Shown: in pieces, positions 1-9,398 of the stretch
Layout of the letters: each line of letters starts with the position of its first letter
Position numbering within the stretch: the first letter of the stretch is position 1
DNA from: Rhynchopus sp. YZ270_cl-10
Lineage: Eukaryota; Euglenozoa; Diplonemea; Diplonemida; Diplonemidae
Direction of reading: 5' to 3'
Length of the DNA stretch: 64,000 nt
Assembly (NCBI GenBank): GCA_964035575.1
Contig: OZ037836.1
Span: 496,001 to 560,000 of the forward strand
Program-made: the position numbers and the translations under genes
The notes under the pieces: model-generated
The model's database searches: none
Told to the model about the DNA's origin: nothing
What the model saw: only the letters and a program-made list of their open reading frames with translations

Positions 1-1394
1 TTGAAAACTGAATGTTTACAAAAACAGAGCCAAATAGAAAAGGTAAGAAAATGAAAGTCCTGAAGTACAGAAAGTGGTGTGTGAGAAGGGAGGAGCACAA
101 GTGAGGGTGAAAACAGTTAGAGCGACCGTAGCATTTCCCCTGTCAACTGCGTTTGACCTATAATAAAAAAACACCACTATTCTGCCTCAGTACAGGTCCC
201 AACCTGCTTGTTCGTTTTCTTTTCCGACGGTCACTCAATTTTTCGACTCGCTGCGCTCGCGGACAAACCATCAACCCCCCACGATTTCCTAAAAACCCGA
301 AAGTTAGCGTCAGGCCTGCGCGGGAAAATCTCAAAAACAGGAGAGGAAAATAAAACGAAAAAAAATCTCGGATTTTCAGCGAAAATAAGGATCCACCCTG
401 CACCGGGAAGAGGAGAAAGGTATCGCTGCCGCCTCGTCGCAAAATCGTTAGTACGTTCGCACTGCTCACACTTGTACTGAACCCGTAAATGCCAGACGTC
501 GCCCGTGTTCCACGTCACGTCGATAAAATCCTTCGCCGATGTGTACGCACTGCCGATGCTGGACACCGTAGTGTTCTGCTGCATGAGGTATGATGCCGCA
601 TGATGGCAAGGAACAACGCTGCAAGCACAATAACATCCACATTTAACATTCCAGTTCGGTATGACCAAGAGCTCCGAACTGCGCCGCAGGCCCCCAATTG
701 CATAGGGGGGTCTGGGGGGTTTGGGGGGTTCGGGGGGCGAAGCCCCCCGGCGCTTTTTTTTTGGACTTTCGGGCCAGAAAAACCGAAAATTTGGGTTGAA
801 ATGGGCATTTTCCTAAGTAAAAACCACGAAATTTCGGGTGCGCGAAACCACGTTTTAGACCCCCACAGATGCTCAAAAGTGTCAAATTCTGGTTTTAACG
901 GCCTCAAATCGTCGAAATTAGCCCTATATAGGCGGAAAAAAATTTGCGAGAGTCCCTTTCTATAAGTCAAAATAGCTGGAAAGTGGGGCGGGAGGGTCCG
1001 TAGTCCGAGGGTCCCTAAAACATTCGAAAACATTTTTTTCCCGGCTATTTCTCAGTTTTTGCTGGGGAAAAACATTTTTTTCCCCTTTGTATCTCAGTTT
1101 TGGCAAAGGTAAAAAACACTTTTTGAACTTTTTTGCGATTTTTTAACATGTTTTAGGGAGCCCCCAGAAGAAGAAAAAAATTACAAGATGAATGTGCCTC
1201 TCTTTAGAGATGTGCACACCTCTCTTCTATTGCTGTCCCCACTGTGAAAAGTGTATCTGGGACACAGAAAAAAATAGAAAATGAAAAAACAAAAGCAGAA
1301 CAAAGAAAAGAAAAATTTGCAAAAAAAAAAAAAAAAAAAAAAAATGTGACTGACATTGTGTCATATCTCTTTACTGTCCCCACTGTGGAAATAC
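1..1394. other. gene-poor spacer with repeat modules
   Basis: No gene is supported here. Bases 55-163 closely match 23825-23920 (same run through 'gagcgaccgtagcatttcccc'-like sequence), so this is a duplicated spacer whose continuation differs after about 163. Bases 380-690 are GC-richer than their surroundings; on the minus strand a short ATG frame near 650 encodes a hydrophobic, signal-peptide-like start followed by a Cys-containing frame, but frames change and no family is recognised. Bases 862-962 hold a ~100-bp module that recurs at 25520-25625 and, diverged, at 33168-33265 and 33930-34030. A run of about 24 A lies at 1321-1344, between two near-copies of 'ctgtccccactgtg' (1233 and 1374). 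Confidence 0.55.
705..737 (+). other. four G6 tracts with 3-nt loops (G-quadruplex motif)
   Basis: Four runs of six G are separated by exactly three bases (TCT, TTT, TTC). This fits the strict intramolecular G-quadruplex pattern. It is followed by a short G/C inverted repeat at 734-749. A structural role is inferred from sequence only. Confidence 0.7.
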
Positions 1395-4322
1395 TTAGTG
1401 ATACTCTGGTGCGGGTGGGGAGTAGTCGCATTTCGCTACAATGTCCTTAAGGTAGCTAATTTCGTGCCGTTCGAAGATGGGGCCTTCTGCGACACCTGAT
1501 ATTGCCGCTGTTGCTGCCTCCCACTTCTCGGCGATGATGTGCTCCCAGATCGCGTTCCAGACGACAAACTTGCTTGAGGCATCAAGGTTCGCAAGCTCGT
1601 ACATCCATTCCGAGTCGTCTGTGGTCGCACGTTTGCGTGCCTCGTAGATCCGGATGAGCCCCTTACGCAGACGCTTTGGGAACTTCACCGCACCCACTGT
1701 CTTGAACTCAAAGTACCGCTCGCACGTCTCCGAGGCAAACATATCCACAACCCCATGGAAGTCAAGCCTCCGGTTCACCCTCTCCAGTGCATAGCTCCAC
1801 CCCACAGCCGGCGACGTGATGGTGATCTTCTTCATCCCAAGGCACCCGAGCGCCTCCACGCGACCTGTCCCCGCAGTGCAGCCAAAGGAGAGCACCAACG
1901 GCGAGCAGTGTGCTGGCATTGCGATTAGTGAAATGCCGGCGCGCGACTTGAGCGCACAGTTGATGGCCTGGGCACGGTGCTGCGTGTTGACGGTGAAGGC
2001 GTTGAACGTGGCCATGACCTTGTCGCCGGAGAAGAGGTCCTGGACACCACAGTGCATCTTCATGGTTGAGACGAGACACTGCATCACCTCCTTGTTGATC
2101 TCCTCGTACGACACGTCTGGGGTCTCAAGCGCAATCGCGTGCCAGCCCACCACGTTGAACCATACAATGGACATGCGCTTCTTCTTCCCCGACACACCGG
2201 AGGAGGCATGCACTGATGACCCTGAAGACCTCATGTTCGACGACGATGTTCTGCGCGTGTCGCCCATCTGCAGCTGGAAGGACGTCTTGTGGTTGATGGG
2301 AAAGGAGCCACTCCCGTTGATGGGGCTGCTGCCGCTAGCGTTGATGCCACTGCTGCGGTTCTCCTTGCCTGACCCAGAGATGTCCGACACCATGACGGCC
2401 TGGGGGATGTACTGGCGGAACTCTGCAAGGTTGTCCTTCATCTTCCCAAAGGAAATCTGCATCTGGTAGATGTCCCTGATGGGCGTGCGGTGGTTGTAGT
2501 TGTCCACCTCCTCGAGAAGCATGTGCGACACGAGTGTCATGTCCTTGCACAGCTTCTGAATCGGCTCAACCAGCTTCTGCACAATGAAACACACAAACCC
2601 TGCCAGCCCTGCGACCACAGCGCAGGTAACAGCAATCGCAATGATGATGCCGCCGGTGCGCTTCTTGTTCGCCTCGTCCCGCGACTCCTTCTGGTGGCGC
2701 TTCAGCTCAGCATTGCTCACATCAACGTCGTGCATAACAGACAGACGCGGGATCAGCACGTTCACGTACCAGTGGATCTCCTCACCCTGCTCGTAGAGCG
2801 TCGTGATGCACCAGTACGTGGTCGCCTCGCTCTCCGTCTTCAGAGTCCACTCGTAGAAGTGGTGTGTCGTCAGCCCCACCAGCCTGTCGTAGCCACCCTC
2901 GTGTGTCAGCGTGTACCGTGTGTGGTGGGCCACCTCACTCAGCTCCTCGCCTTCTTGCGTCTGCTTGAGGTGATCTGTCGCACGCACCATGTGCTTGACT
3001 TCCTTCTGTGTGTCCGTGCCGTTCACCGTGATGGTCGTGTTGACTTCCTCCAGGTCGCCTTCCATGTTCGACCCGATCAGGATGGGCACGTGGTTCGTCA
3101 GCTCCGAGTAGTCGATGACGTACAACACAGCACCCTCGGGGAGGTGGTGTGAATGCAGGTTGCGCCCAAGCATGCCTCCATCCATTGTGCAAGACAGGAC
3201 ACCGACACGGTTCTCCTGAGATTCGTACTTGTTGAACATGAGCGGGTGCGTCACTGCCATGTAGGCATCAATCTTCACTTCAGAGTGGTGCATGAACATG
3301 GGTGAGAAGTGCACATCACCCGCATGCTTGAGTTCGCTGTGGATGTGTTCCTCGGTGCTCGCTGTCTCATCGTGTTCGTTGAACATATTGTACAGCGCCA
3401 GCTTGGACGAGCGGATGCGCTCTGCATTGAGCACCCTGGTCTTGTCGTGGACACACTCCCCGACCTTGTCTGCCGAGACGTTGTAGCGCTCTTCTTGGAA
3501 CAAGTAGGGGCTGAAGTCGAGCAGATCCTGTTCCGACAGGCCTTGCCCTCTATCGCCACCTGCGTTCTGGAATGCGGGCCAGAAACAGGGGTGACCTTTG
3601 TCGACCATGTGGCCACGCACGTCGGCACGCCCGATGTGGAGGTGGATTTCTGCGTAGCCTGCAGTGTGCCCGCTGTAGTACGCCTGGCTGTAGTCATGCG
3701 AGGCTGTGAACACAGACTCATCATGCGGGTCACGCGACTCCCCCACGAAGTACACTGCACCACCGCTCTCTGGCAGCTCTCCCACCTGCTCGTCTATTGC
3801 ATACAACATGACCAACCCACCTCTGTGCGACGTTGTGTTCGGAAACGACGGGCTGTAAGGCAAAGCTTCGTACATCAGCTCACGCATCCCATGCTTTGCG
3901 AGCGACCGCAATACGGTCATCAGCTCTGGGCGGATCGTTTCGTCAATAAAATACGAGTCGGTAAGTTGGTCCGGATGGAACTGCTGCATAAACTCGCCAA
4001 GCTCGATCAGGGTCAGATTCGGCATGTCAAGCAGCCCATGAATGTCACGCTGTACGAGATCAGAGTAAGAGAGAAACAGCTCAGCTGTCACTTTCTCCAC
4101 CTCAAACTGCGAGACAGTGAAGGCGCGTTCCAGCTCCACATCCGCTGCATCGTGTGCATCATCAATGAGCGGGACAAGAACCATCCACGACACAACCCCC
4201 ACAAGCGCCGCAGTGAGAACCAGCATCACCACACACATTGCAATCGCGACAGCACGCAACGTTGGCCGCGTGTCGTCCATCTTCTCATCGATCTTCTTTT
4301 TAAGGATCTCTGTGGAACCCAT
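1395..4322 (-). CDS. two-TM receptor-like protein with degenerate class III nucleotidyl cyclase domain
   Basis: A 975-residue protein starting at ATG 4322-4320. A short basic cytosolic N-terminus (about 1-23) is followed by a TM helix (about 24-50), an extracellular or luminal region of some 500 residues, a second TM helix ('IIIAIAVTCAVVAGLAGFV' region, about residue 575-600), a HAMP-like linker starting 'PIQKLCKDM', and the 'FRQYIPQAV' segment that commonly precedes protist cyclase domains. The C-terminal domain (about 715-890) resembles a class III adenylate/guanylate cyclase: 'MSIVWFNVVGW' lies where cyclases have the first metal-binding Asp (here Asn) and 'GDKVMATFNAF' keeps the second Asp. 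The usual C-terminal transition-state residues are not evident. It therefore looks like a membrane receptor whose output domain may bind nucleotide but not cyclise it. A TATA-like 'ttttatatttgg' lies about 90 bp upstream. Family assignment is by motif reading only. Confidence 0.75.
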   Translation of the reverse strand: MGSTEILKKKIDEKMDDTRPTLRAVAIAMCVVMLVLTAALVGVVSWMVLVPLIDDAHDAADVELERAFTVSQFEVEKVTAELFLSYSDLVQRDIHGLLDMPNLTLIELGEFMQQFHPDQLTDSYFIDETIRPELMTVLRSLAKHGMRELMYEALPYSPSFPNTTSHRGGLVMLYAIDEQVGELPESGGAVYFVGESRDPHDESVFTASHDYSQAYYSGHTAGYAEIHLHIGRADVRGHMVDKGHPCFWPAFQNAGGDRGQGLSEQDLLDFSPYLFQEERYNVSADKVGECVHDKTRVLNAERIRSSKLALYNMFNEHDETASTEEHIHSELKHAGDVHFSPMFMHHSEVKIDAYMAVTHPLMFNKYESQENRVGVLSCTMDGGMLGRNLHSHHLPEGAVLYVIDYSELTNHVPILIGSNMEGDLEEVNTTITVNGTDTQKEVKHMVRATDHLKQTQEGEELSEVAHHTRYTLTHEGGYDRLVGLTTHHFYEWTLKTESEATTYWCITTLYEQGEEIHWYVNVLIPRLSVMHDVDVSNAELKRHQKESRDEANKKRTGGIIIAIAVTCAVVAGLAGFVCFIVQKLVEPIQKLCKDMTLVSHMLLEEVDNYNHRTPIRDIYQMQISFGKMKDNLAEFRQYIPQAVMVSDISGSGKENRSSGINASGSSPINGSGSFPINHKTSFQLQMGDTRRTSSSNMRSSGSSVHASSGVSGKKKRMSIVWFNVVGWHAIALETPDVSYEEINKEVMQCLVSTMKMHCGVQDLFSGDKVMATFNAFTVNTQHRAQAINCALKSRAGISLIAMPAHCSPLVLSFGCTAGTGRVEALGCLGMKKITITSPAVGWSYALERVNRRLDFHGVVDMFASETCERYFEFKTVGAVKFPKRLRKGLIRIYEARKRATTDDSEWMYELANLDASSKFVVWNAIWEHIIAEKWEAATAAISGVAEGPIFERHEISYLKDIVAKCDYSPPAPEYH

Positions 4323-4817
4323 CTCTCAAAACAAAAATATAAAAAAAAAAGAAAAATAAAAATTAAGATGAACCTAAGCCTCTGCCTAGTCACCTGGGGT
4401 TGAGCCAAATATAAAAGGGTAGAGTTGCAAGAGACCACAACAATGCGAGGTGTTGTGGGGGATATATGTTGTGTAAAGGCGAACTAAGCCCTGTATGATG
4501 GATGGGTTGGGGTGGGTGTAAGATGTGATGGTCCTGCAGTGCTGTGCAGGGAATGATTGAGTTCGAATGGCGAATCAAAGCACAAAAAACAGCGAACCCT
4601 AAGAGAGGTCTATAATATTGTATGAAGAGTCAGTCCATCGCCTCTCACTTAGTCCTTCCCATGATACAGCATGCGAGCACTATCGCCTTAAGGTTGGATG
4701 GGTAGGGGGGGGTACAAGATGTGATGGTACTGCAGTTACGCCGCAAGGGGATGCACGACGGAGAGGCAGGCGCCGTCCGCGCAGCCAGGGATCAAGGGGT
4801 TATTGGAACGTTGGGGT
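4323..4817. other. divergent intergenic region
   Basis: Spacer between the minus-strand receptor gene and the plus-strand OTU gene, so it probably holds both promoters. Bases 4365-4392 carry a block reading 'gatgaacctaagcctctg' that recurs at 22601-22628 and, with small changes, at 23697-23730. Nothing else recognisable. Confidence 0.5.
4365..4420 (-). promoter_or_regulatory. putative promoter and leader of the receptor gene
   Basis: On the minus strand, a TATA-like stretch (about 4407-4418) is followed by 'GGTGACTAGGCAGAGGCTTA' at about 4374-4393, some 50-70 bp before the ATG at 4322. The second block is repeated at 22601-22628 and 23697-23730, where no gene follows, so those copies may be orphan duplicates. 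Promoter function is inferred from position. Confidence 0.35.
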
Positions 4818-5273
4818 ATGAGATGGGAGGAATGCGGGGGCAAAGGGGACTGCCTCTTCCGATCAGTGGCGTGGTCTGCGGAGTCGTCTCCGAACGGGCA
4901 TGCAGGGTTCCGCAAGTTGGCGGTGGGGGTGATGAGGAAGCATGCGACGTATTGCAGCCCATTCATCGAAGGTGGGGTAGAGGGGCACCTGGCAGGCATG
5001 GCCCAGCTGGGGACGTGGGGAGACCATCTGTGTCTCCACGCGAGGGCGATGCGGATCCGTGTTGTGGTGATGGACGTCGGGCCGGGGAATGTGCTGAGGG
5101 CGACAGTGATTGACGGGACAACTGACGGGACCTTGAAGGAAGGTTCAGCAGAGAACGCAAGCCTGGCGTTCGTGGAGTCGGACATCGTTTTGGAGTATGA
5201 GGGAGTGCACTACGGTGCAGTGACGTCGGCAGGGCTGCTGGCGGGCGAGGAGATCAGTGTGCGCACTGCATAA
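4818..5273 (+). CDS. small OTU-like cysteine protease (deubiquitinase-type fold)
   Basis: A 151-residue frame from the first in-frame ATG (4818); the frame is open back to 4725 without another ATG. 'GGKGDCLFRS' at residues 7-16 matches the OTU catalytic loop (Asp then Cys). 'WGDHLCLHARAM' matches the conserved middle segment and 'YEGVHYGAV' near residue 130 supplies the expected catalytic His. OTU enzymes cleave ubiquitin or ubiquitin-like linkages. This is little more than the core domain, with only ten residues before the catalytic Cys, so the N-terminus may be short or missing. It is the only plus-strand host gene apparent here, and the neighbouring genes encode many ubiquitin-like-domain proteins; a link is speculative. 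Confidence 0.72.
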   Translation: MRWEECGGKGDCLFRSVAWSAESSPNGHAGFRKLAVGVMRKHATYCSPFIEGGVEGHLAGMAQLGTWGDHLCLHARAMRIRVVVMDVGPGNVLRATVIDGTTDGTLKEGSAENASLAFVESDIVLEYEGVHYGAVTSAGLLAGEEISVRTA

Positions 5274-6057
5274 TCTAGAAATACGCTCTGGGCAACTCAC
5301 GTAACTGACGTGCTCTTGTGTTGTGTTGTGGGGTTGTCGAGAGTTGGGGCAAACAACGTGCGAAAGGAACTCTTACTCGTGACACTGACTGAGCTGGAAA
5401 CTACATCATCGTTTCTTGACAGTTGTAGTTCACGAATGAATCGGGATTGGAGCATGTTTAAAATCCAAACAGCGTCGATATGGTGAGTGAAGAAGTAGGA
5501 AAAAAGGGAGGGTGAGCGAGGAGAGGGGAGAGTGAGGGGCAGCTGACTTCTGTCTTTTTGAGCCAAGTGCAACAGTGTTTCTGGCATGTCGCCGGAAGCA
5601 ACAGTGTTGCATCAAAACAAAAAAGAACAAAACAAAACACAAAGATGGCAAGCCTCCCAAACCGCTTGAAACCAAAACTGAAAAAGGGAAAAAAGGAAAA
5701 AGGTAAGGGGCGGGTAAAAACAGACACGCACAGCACCTGAACATATGATAAAAACAAGTAAGTGATAACAGTGATTATCTTTCTTTTGTTTTCTTTTTAT
5801 GAAAACTTAGTTGTCTCATTGTAGACACCCGAGGATGTGCTCCACTGGACAAAACGCTTTTCCGTAACTGTTGATTATCTTCTTTTTCTTGTTTCTGTTT
5901 CTTTCCGATCGTTTTCGTAATATCTACACGTTGATTTTTGAATTGCAATAAAATCAAAAGTAAAAACCAAACCACCAACAACCACAATAACCAGATAAAG
6001 AAGAAAAAGAAAATAGAAAACAAAACAAAACAAAACAAAACAAAACACACTACGGTT
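5274..6057. other. convergent intergenic region
   Basis: Lies between the 3' ends of the OTU gene (plus) and HSP70 (minus). AT-rich with A- and T-runs. Bases 5822-5846 contain a copy of the 'acacccgaggatgtgctccac' block found upstream of several LRR genes. No coding sequence recognised; the reading frames present are low-complexity. Confidence 0.5.
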
Positions 6058-7363
6058 CTATGCAGCCTGGTCGTACATCTTCCTCATGACCGGGTGGCAG
6101 GTCCTCTCCAGCTTCCTCTGGGAGGACTGGAACTCCTCCTTGGTGGCCTCAGTGCCGCAGAGCTCGAGGGCACCGTTGCAGGCGTCCATGACCTTCTTCT
6201 TGTCGTCGTCGCCGACAAGCCCGCCGGTTCTGTCGTCCATGAGGGTGGTGACCATCTGGTAGGCGTAGGTCTCGAGCTCGTGTCTGGCGTCGACACGCTC
6301 GCGTGCCTGCTTGTCGGCCTCAGCGAACTTCTCTGCGTCGTTGCACATGTCGTCAATCTCCTTCTGGGACAGACGGCCCTTGTCGTTGGTGATGGTGACC
6401 TGCGACTTCTTCCCGGTCGACTTGTCCTCGGCAGACACGTCCATGATGCCGTTCGCGTCGACGTCAAAGGTCACCTCAATCTGGGGCACGCCACGCGGGG
6501 CCGGCGGGATCCCGGTCAGGTCGAAGGTGCCGAGCTGGTGGCAGTCCTTCGTCATCGCCCGCTCCCCCTCGAACACACAGATGTTCACCACAGGCTGGTT
6601 GTCCGCACACGTCGAGAACTCCTGGCTCTTCTTCGTCGGGATCGTCGTGTTCCTCTTGATCAGCGGTGTCATCACACCCCCGTCCGTCTCAATCCCCACA
6701 GTCAGCGGCGTCACGTCCAGCAGCAGGATCTGCTCCGTCTGCGTGCTCTTTCCCCCCGTCAGCACAAAGGCCTGCACCGCAGCACCAAAGGCAACAGCCT
6801 CGTCGGGGTTGATCGACTTGTTCAGGTCCTTTCCGCCGAAGAAGTCCGACACCATCGCCTGGATCTTCGGGATACGGGTCGATCCTCCGACCAGCACAAC
6901 CTCCGTGATGGCCCGCTTCTCAATCTTCGAGTCGTTCAGCACAGACTCCACAGGGCGCAGGCACGACTTGAACAGGTCCGCGCACAGCTCCTCGAACTTC
7001 GCACGTGTGATCGACGAGTAGAAGTCCGTCCCCTCAAACAGCGAGTCGATCTCAATGCTGGTCTGTGCCGCCGACGACAGCGCACGCTTGGCACGCTCAC
7101 AGGCAGTGCGCAGACGGCGCAGCGCACGCTGGTTCGTCGTCAGGTCCTTCTTGTGCTTCTTCTTGAACTCCTCCACGAAGTGGTTCACCATCCGGTTGTC
7201 GAAGTCCTCGCCTCCCAAGTGGGTGTCTCCCGCAGTCGCCTTCACCTCGAAGATCCCCCCGTCAATCGCCAGAAGCGTCACATCGAAGGTACCGCCACCC
7301 AGGTCGAAGATCAGGATGTTCTTCTGCCCCGCGCTCGCGTTGTCGAGTCCGTAGGCAATCGCC

Positions 7364-7395
<32 letters not shown>

Positions 7396-7902
7396 GTCCA
7401 TCCCCGAGATCGCCCCTGCGTCCTTCGTCGCCTGACGCTGCGAGTCGTTGAAGTACGCAGGCACAGTCACAACGCTCTTCTTCACCTCCTTCCCAAGGAA
7501 CTGCTCCGCCGTCTCCTTCATCTTCACAAGGATCATCGCAGAGATCTCCTCAGGCCTGAACGTCTTCGTCGTCCCCATGAACGACACCTCAATCAGCGGC
7601 TTCCCGTCCTCCTTCGCCACAACCTTGAACGGCCAGTGCTTCATGTCGCTCTGCACAGACGAGTCCTCCAGCTTGCGCCCGATCAGACGCTTCGCGTCGA
7701 ACACCGTGTTCGTCGGGTTCATCGCCACCTGGTTCTTCGCCGCATCTCCGATCAGACGCTCGCTGTCTGCGAACGCCACGTACGACGGCGTCGTCCGGTT
7801 CCCCTGGTTGTTCGCAATGATCTCCACACGCTCGTTCTGCCACACTCCCACACACGAGTAGGTCGTTCCCAAGTCAATACCGATGGCTCCGTCGTAGGAC
7901 AT
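6058..7902 (-). CDS. HSP70: cytosolic-type HSP70 chaperone lacking the C-terminal tail
   Basis: A 614-residue protein from ATG 7902 ('[20 protein letters not shown]'). The nucleotide-binding domain (about 1-385) shows the phosphate loops 'IDLGTTYS', '[11 protein letters not shown]' and '[13 protein letters not shown]'. The substrate-binding domain (about 390-510) includes '[17 protein letters not shown]' and '[20 protein letters not shown]'. HSP70s fold client proteins by ATP-driven cycles with J-proteins and exchange factors. The protein ends '[10 protein letters not shown]', about 35-45 residues earlier than typical cytosolic HSP70s: the Gly/Pro-rich tail and terminal EEVD, which docks TPR co-chaperones and class II J-proteins, are absent, and no EEVD reads immediately downstream. 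The N-terminal half is highly conserved, so the gene looks functional. Reading frame upstream of 7902 is open but lacks conserved sequence; the ATG at 7902 matches the family start. Confidence 0.96.
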
Positions 7903-8468
7903 TGTAGTGTTGTTTTGTGGTCTTTGGTTTTTGATAGAAAAAATAAGGTAAAAAGTGATGAGCTGTTTGTTGTGTGTGTTGTGTGTTGTGTGTGGGTGTT
8001 GGGGTGGGTAAGTGGTTGTGGGTATTGGGTGGTCGGAGGGTGGACACTTGGTTGGTGGACGGGAGAGTGTCAATGAATGAAACAGTGGATGGTGTTGTGG
8101 GACGTGTCTTTGGTGTTGTGCGTTGTGGGGGGAGATCTGCACAGATCGAGAATACGTGAAGAACACACTGGCAGAAGGAGACAAGAAGAAGGCAGACATG
8201 TTGCCACTGAGACGATAGAGGTGCAAGACAAAGGGGACACCTCTGTGTGCAGAACTGTATGCTGCAAGGCTGTGATGGGACGGGAGGGATGTCTCTCTCT
8301 GTGGGGGTAGACAAGTGTCAAAAGGGAAGTGACAAAGTACTCAAACTCGCAAAATATCTATTTTCATTCAGCCTTTCTGTTCATTTTTGGGGGAAGTACA
8401 GCGCAAAGTCAAATGGTTGTTGTTTATAAAGTAACGAGCAGCTAGCCTCTCAAAAGATGCACAGTGCC
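7903..8468. other. HSP70 upstream region and LRR-1 3' flank
   Basis: Minus-strand leader of HSP70 (CA-rich, then T-rich). Bases 8185-8310 carry a spacer module ('acatgttgccactgagacga' through 'gggatgtctctctctgtggg') that recurs at 9710-9830, 13375-13495 and partly at 20695-20750. Bases 8435-8468 hold the conserved LRR-gene 3' flank (see 8430-8468). Confidence 0.5.
8430..8468 (-). promoter_or_regulatory. conserved 3' flank of the Ubl-LRR genes
   Basis: Directly after the stop, the minus strand reads 'GCATCTTTTGAGAGGCTAGC' then 'TGCTCGTTAC'. The same block follows the stop of other members at about 9950-9985, 11315-11345, 16200-16222, 43875-43912 and 46465-46495, with a shorter version at 18885-18905. 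Likely 3' UTR or 3'-end formation signal; function inferred only from conservation and place. Confidence 0.5.
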
Positions 8469-9398
8469 TCACATGCACACACATTTGCGCTTGGTATCGC
8501 CCATCATGAGGTTACGGCTGTTCACATGTTCTGACACAACACTGCTCGATCCGGTGACGTTGATGCTGCTTGTAGGTATTTTGCATCCTTCCAGGAATCC
8601 TTTCTCAATGTGCTGCACACTCTTCCACCCAGACAAGTTAAGTGTCTGTAATGCGCTGCAGTTGTAGAGGACGTAATCCCCAACCCGCGCCACATTTCCC
8701 CACCCCGATAAGTCAAGTGTTCTCAATGCACTGCAGCAGGAGAGGAAGTAGTCCTCAACCTGCATTAAGTTGTGCCACCCAGACAAGTCAAGGGTTCGCA
8801 ATGCGATGCAGTTGTAGAGGAAGCAGTCTCCAACCCGCGTCACATTGCTCCACCCAGAAAGGTCAAGTGTGGTCAATGAGGTGCAGTTGGCGAGGAAGCA
8901 ATTTTCGATATGCGTCACGTTGCTCCACCCAGATAAATCAGCAGTGTGTAATGAGCTGCAGTCGTAGAGGAAGTTCCCGCCTTCTGCAGTCACACCTGGC
9001 ACACCACTGAGATCAAGTTCTTCGAACGTGGCATGTGACAAGAAGTCACAGGGAGTCTCAGTAACAACCTCCGCCTGCAGAAATAAATGAATCAGCTTGG
9101 GATCTGTCAGACCGTCGAACCTCTCTTCCGTCAGCTCTCTCTCACCCAAGTCACGAAGAGCTGTAATGGCGTCGTCCTTCTGCGACTTCGTCTTCGTCAG
9201 CACAACTGTGTCCCCAGCACTGAGCTGCGTCATGGCGTCTCCTTCGGCCAGCAGCTTCCCTCCGAAGCTCATGTCAAAGCCTTCTTCGCACAACTCTGCT
9301 GCAGACGCCACCTTCCGCCGTATGTCCGCAGTTGTATCATCCACACCCACCTCGACTGTGTACTTCTCTCCGTCAAAGCTCTTCACACATATTTCCAT
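8469..9398 (-). CDS. Ubl-LRR-CaaX family protein 1 (6 repeats)
   Basis: A 309-residue protein from ATG 9398 ('MEICVKSFDGEKYTVEVGVD'); the frame is open further upstream but only through non-ATG codons in spacer. Residues 1-68 align by eye to ubiquitin: beta-strand start, 'DDTTADIRRKVA' helix, 'FGGKLLAEGD' at the 'FAGKQLEDGR' position, and 'LSAGDTVVL'; there is no terminal Gly-Gly. Residues about 69-115 are a helical linker ('QKDDAITALRDLGE', then 'DPKLIHLFLQAEVVTE'). Six 25-residue leucine-rich repeats follow, consensus L-xx-LDLSGW-xNVTxIGxxFLxNC-xx, of the BspA-like/Cys-containing kind. A linker 'SSINVTGSSSVVSEHV' precedes the C-terminal 'KCVCM'. CVCM fits a CaaX farnesylation box, with a nearby second Cys that could be palmitoylated. 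Expected: a cytosolic protein tethered to a membrane, presenting an LRR surface. Role unknown. First of 16 family members here. Confidence 0.88.
   Translation of the reverse strand: MEICVKSFDGEKYTVEVGVDDTTADIRRKVASAAELCEEGFDMSFGGKLLAEGDAMTQLSAGDTVVLTKTKSQKDDAITALRDLGERELTEERFDGLTDPKLIHLFLQAEVVTETPCDFLSHATFEELDLSGVPGVTAEGGNFLYDCSSLHTADLSGWSNVTHIENCFLANCTSLTTLDLSGWSNVTRVGDCFLYNCIALRTLDLSGWHNLMQVEDYFLSCCSALRTLDLSGWGNVARVGDYVLYNCSALQTLNLSGWKSVQHIEKGFLEGCKIPTSSINVTGSSSVVSEHVNSRNLMMGDTKRKCVCM

Noticed and set aside
3309-4403. Plus-strand open frame opposite the receptor gene
   Set aside because: Antisense shadow of a GC-rich coding sequence; no family resemblance.
5938-8076. A 712-residue plus-strand open frame opposite HSP70
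   Set aside because: Shadow frame of the HSP70 gene; Arg/Leu-rich and low in recognisable motifs.
8140-8180. Heat-shock-element-like sequence upstream of HSP70 (TTCTTCACGTATTCTCGA on the minus strand)
   Set aside because: Spacing does not give three regular nGAAn units; too weak to annotate.
8469-9398. Longer N-terminal extensions of LRR proteins upstream of MEIC
   Set aside because: They begin at TTG or GTG codons inside non-conserved leader sequence; the ATG at MEIC/MKIC is conserved in all members and matches the start of ubiquitin.
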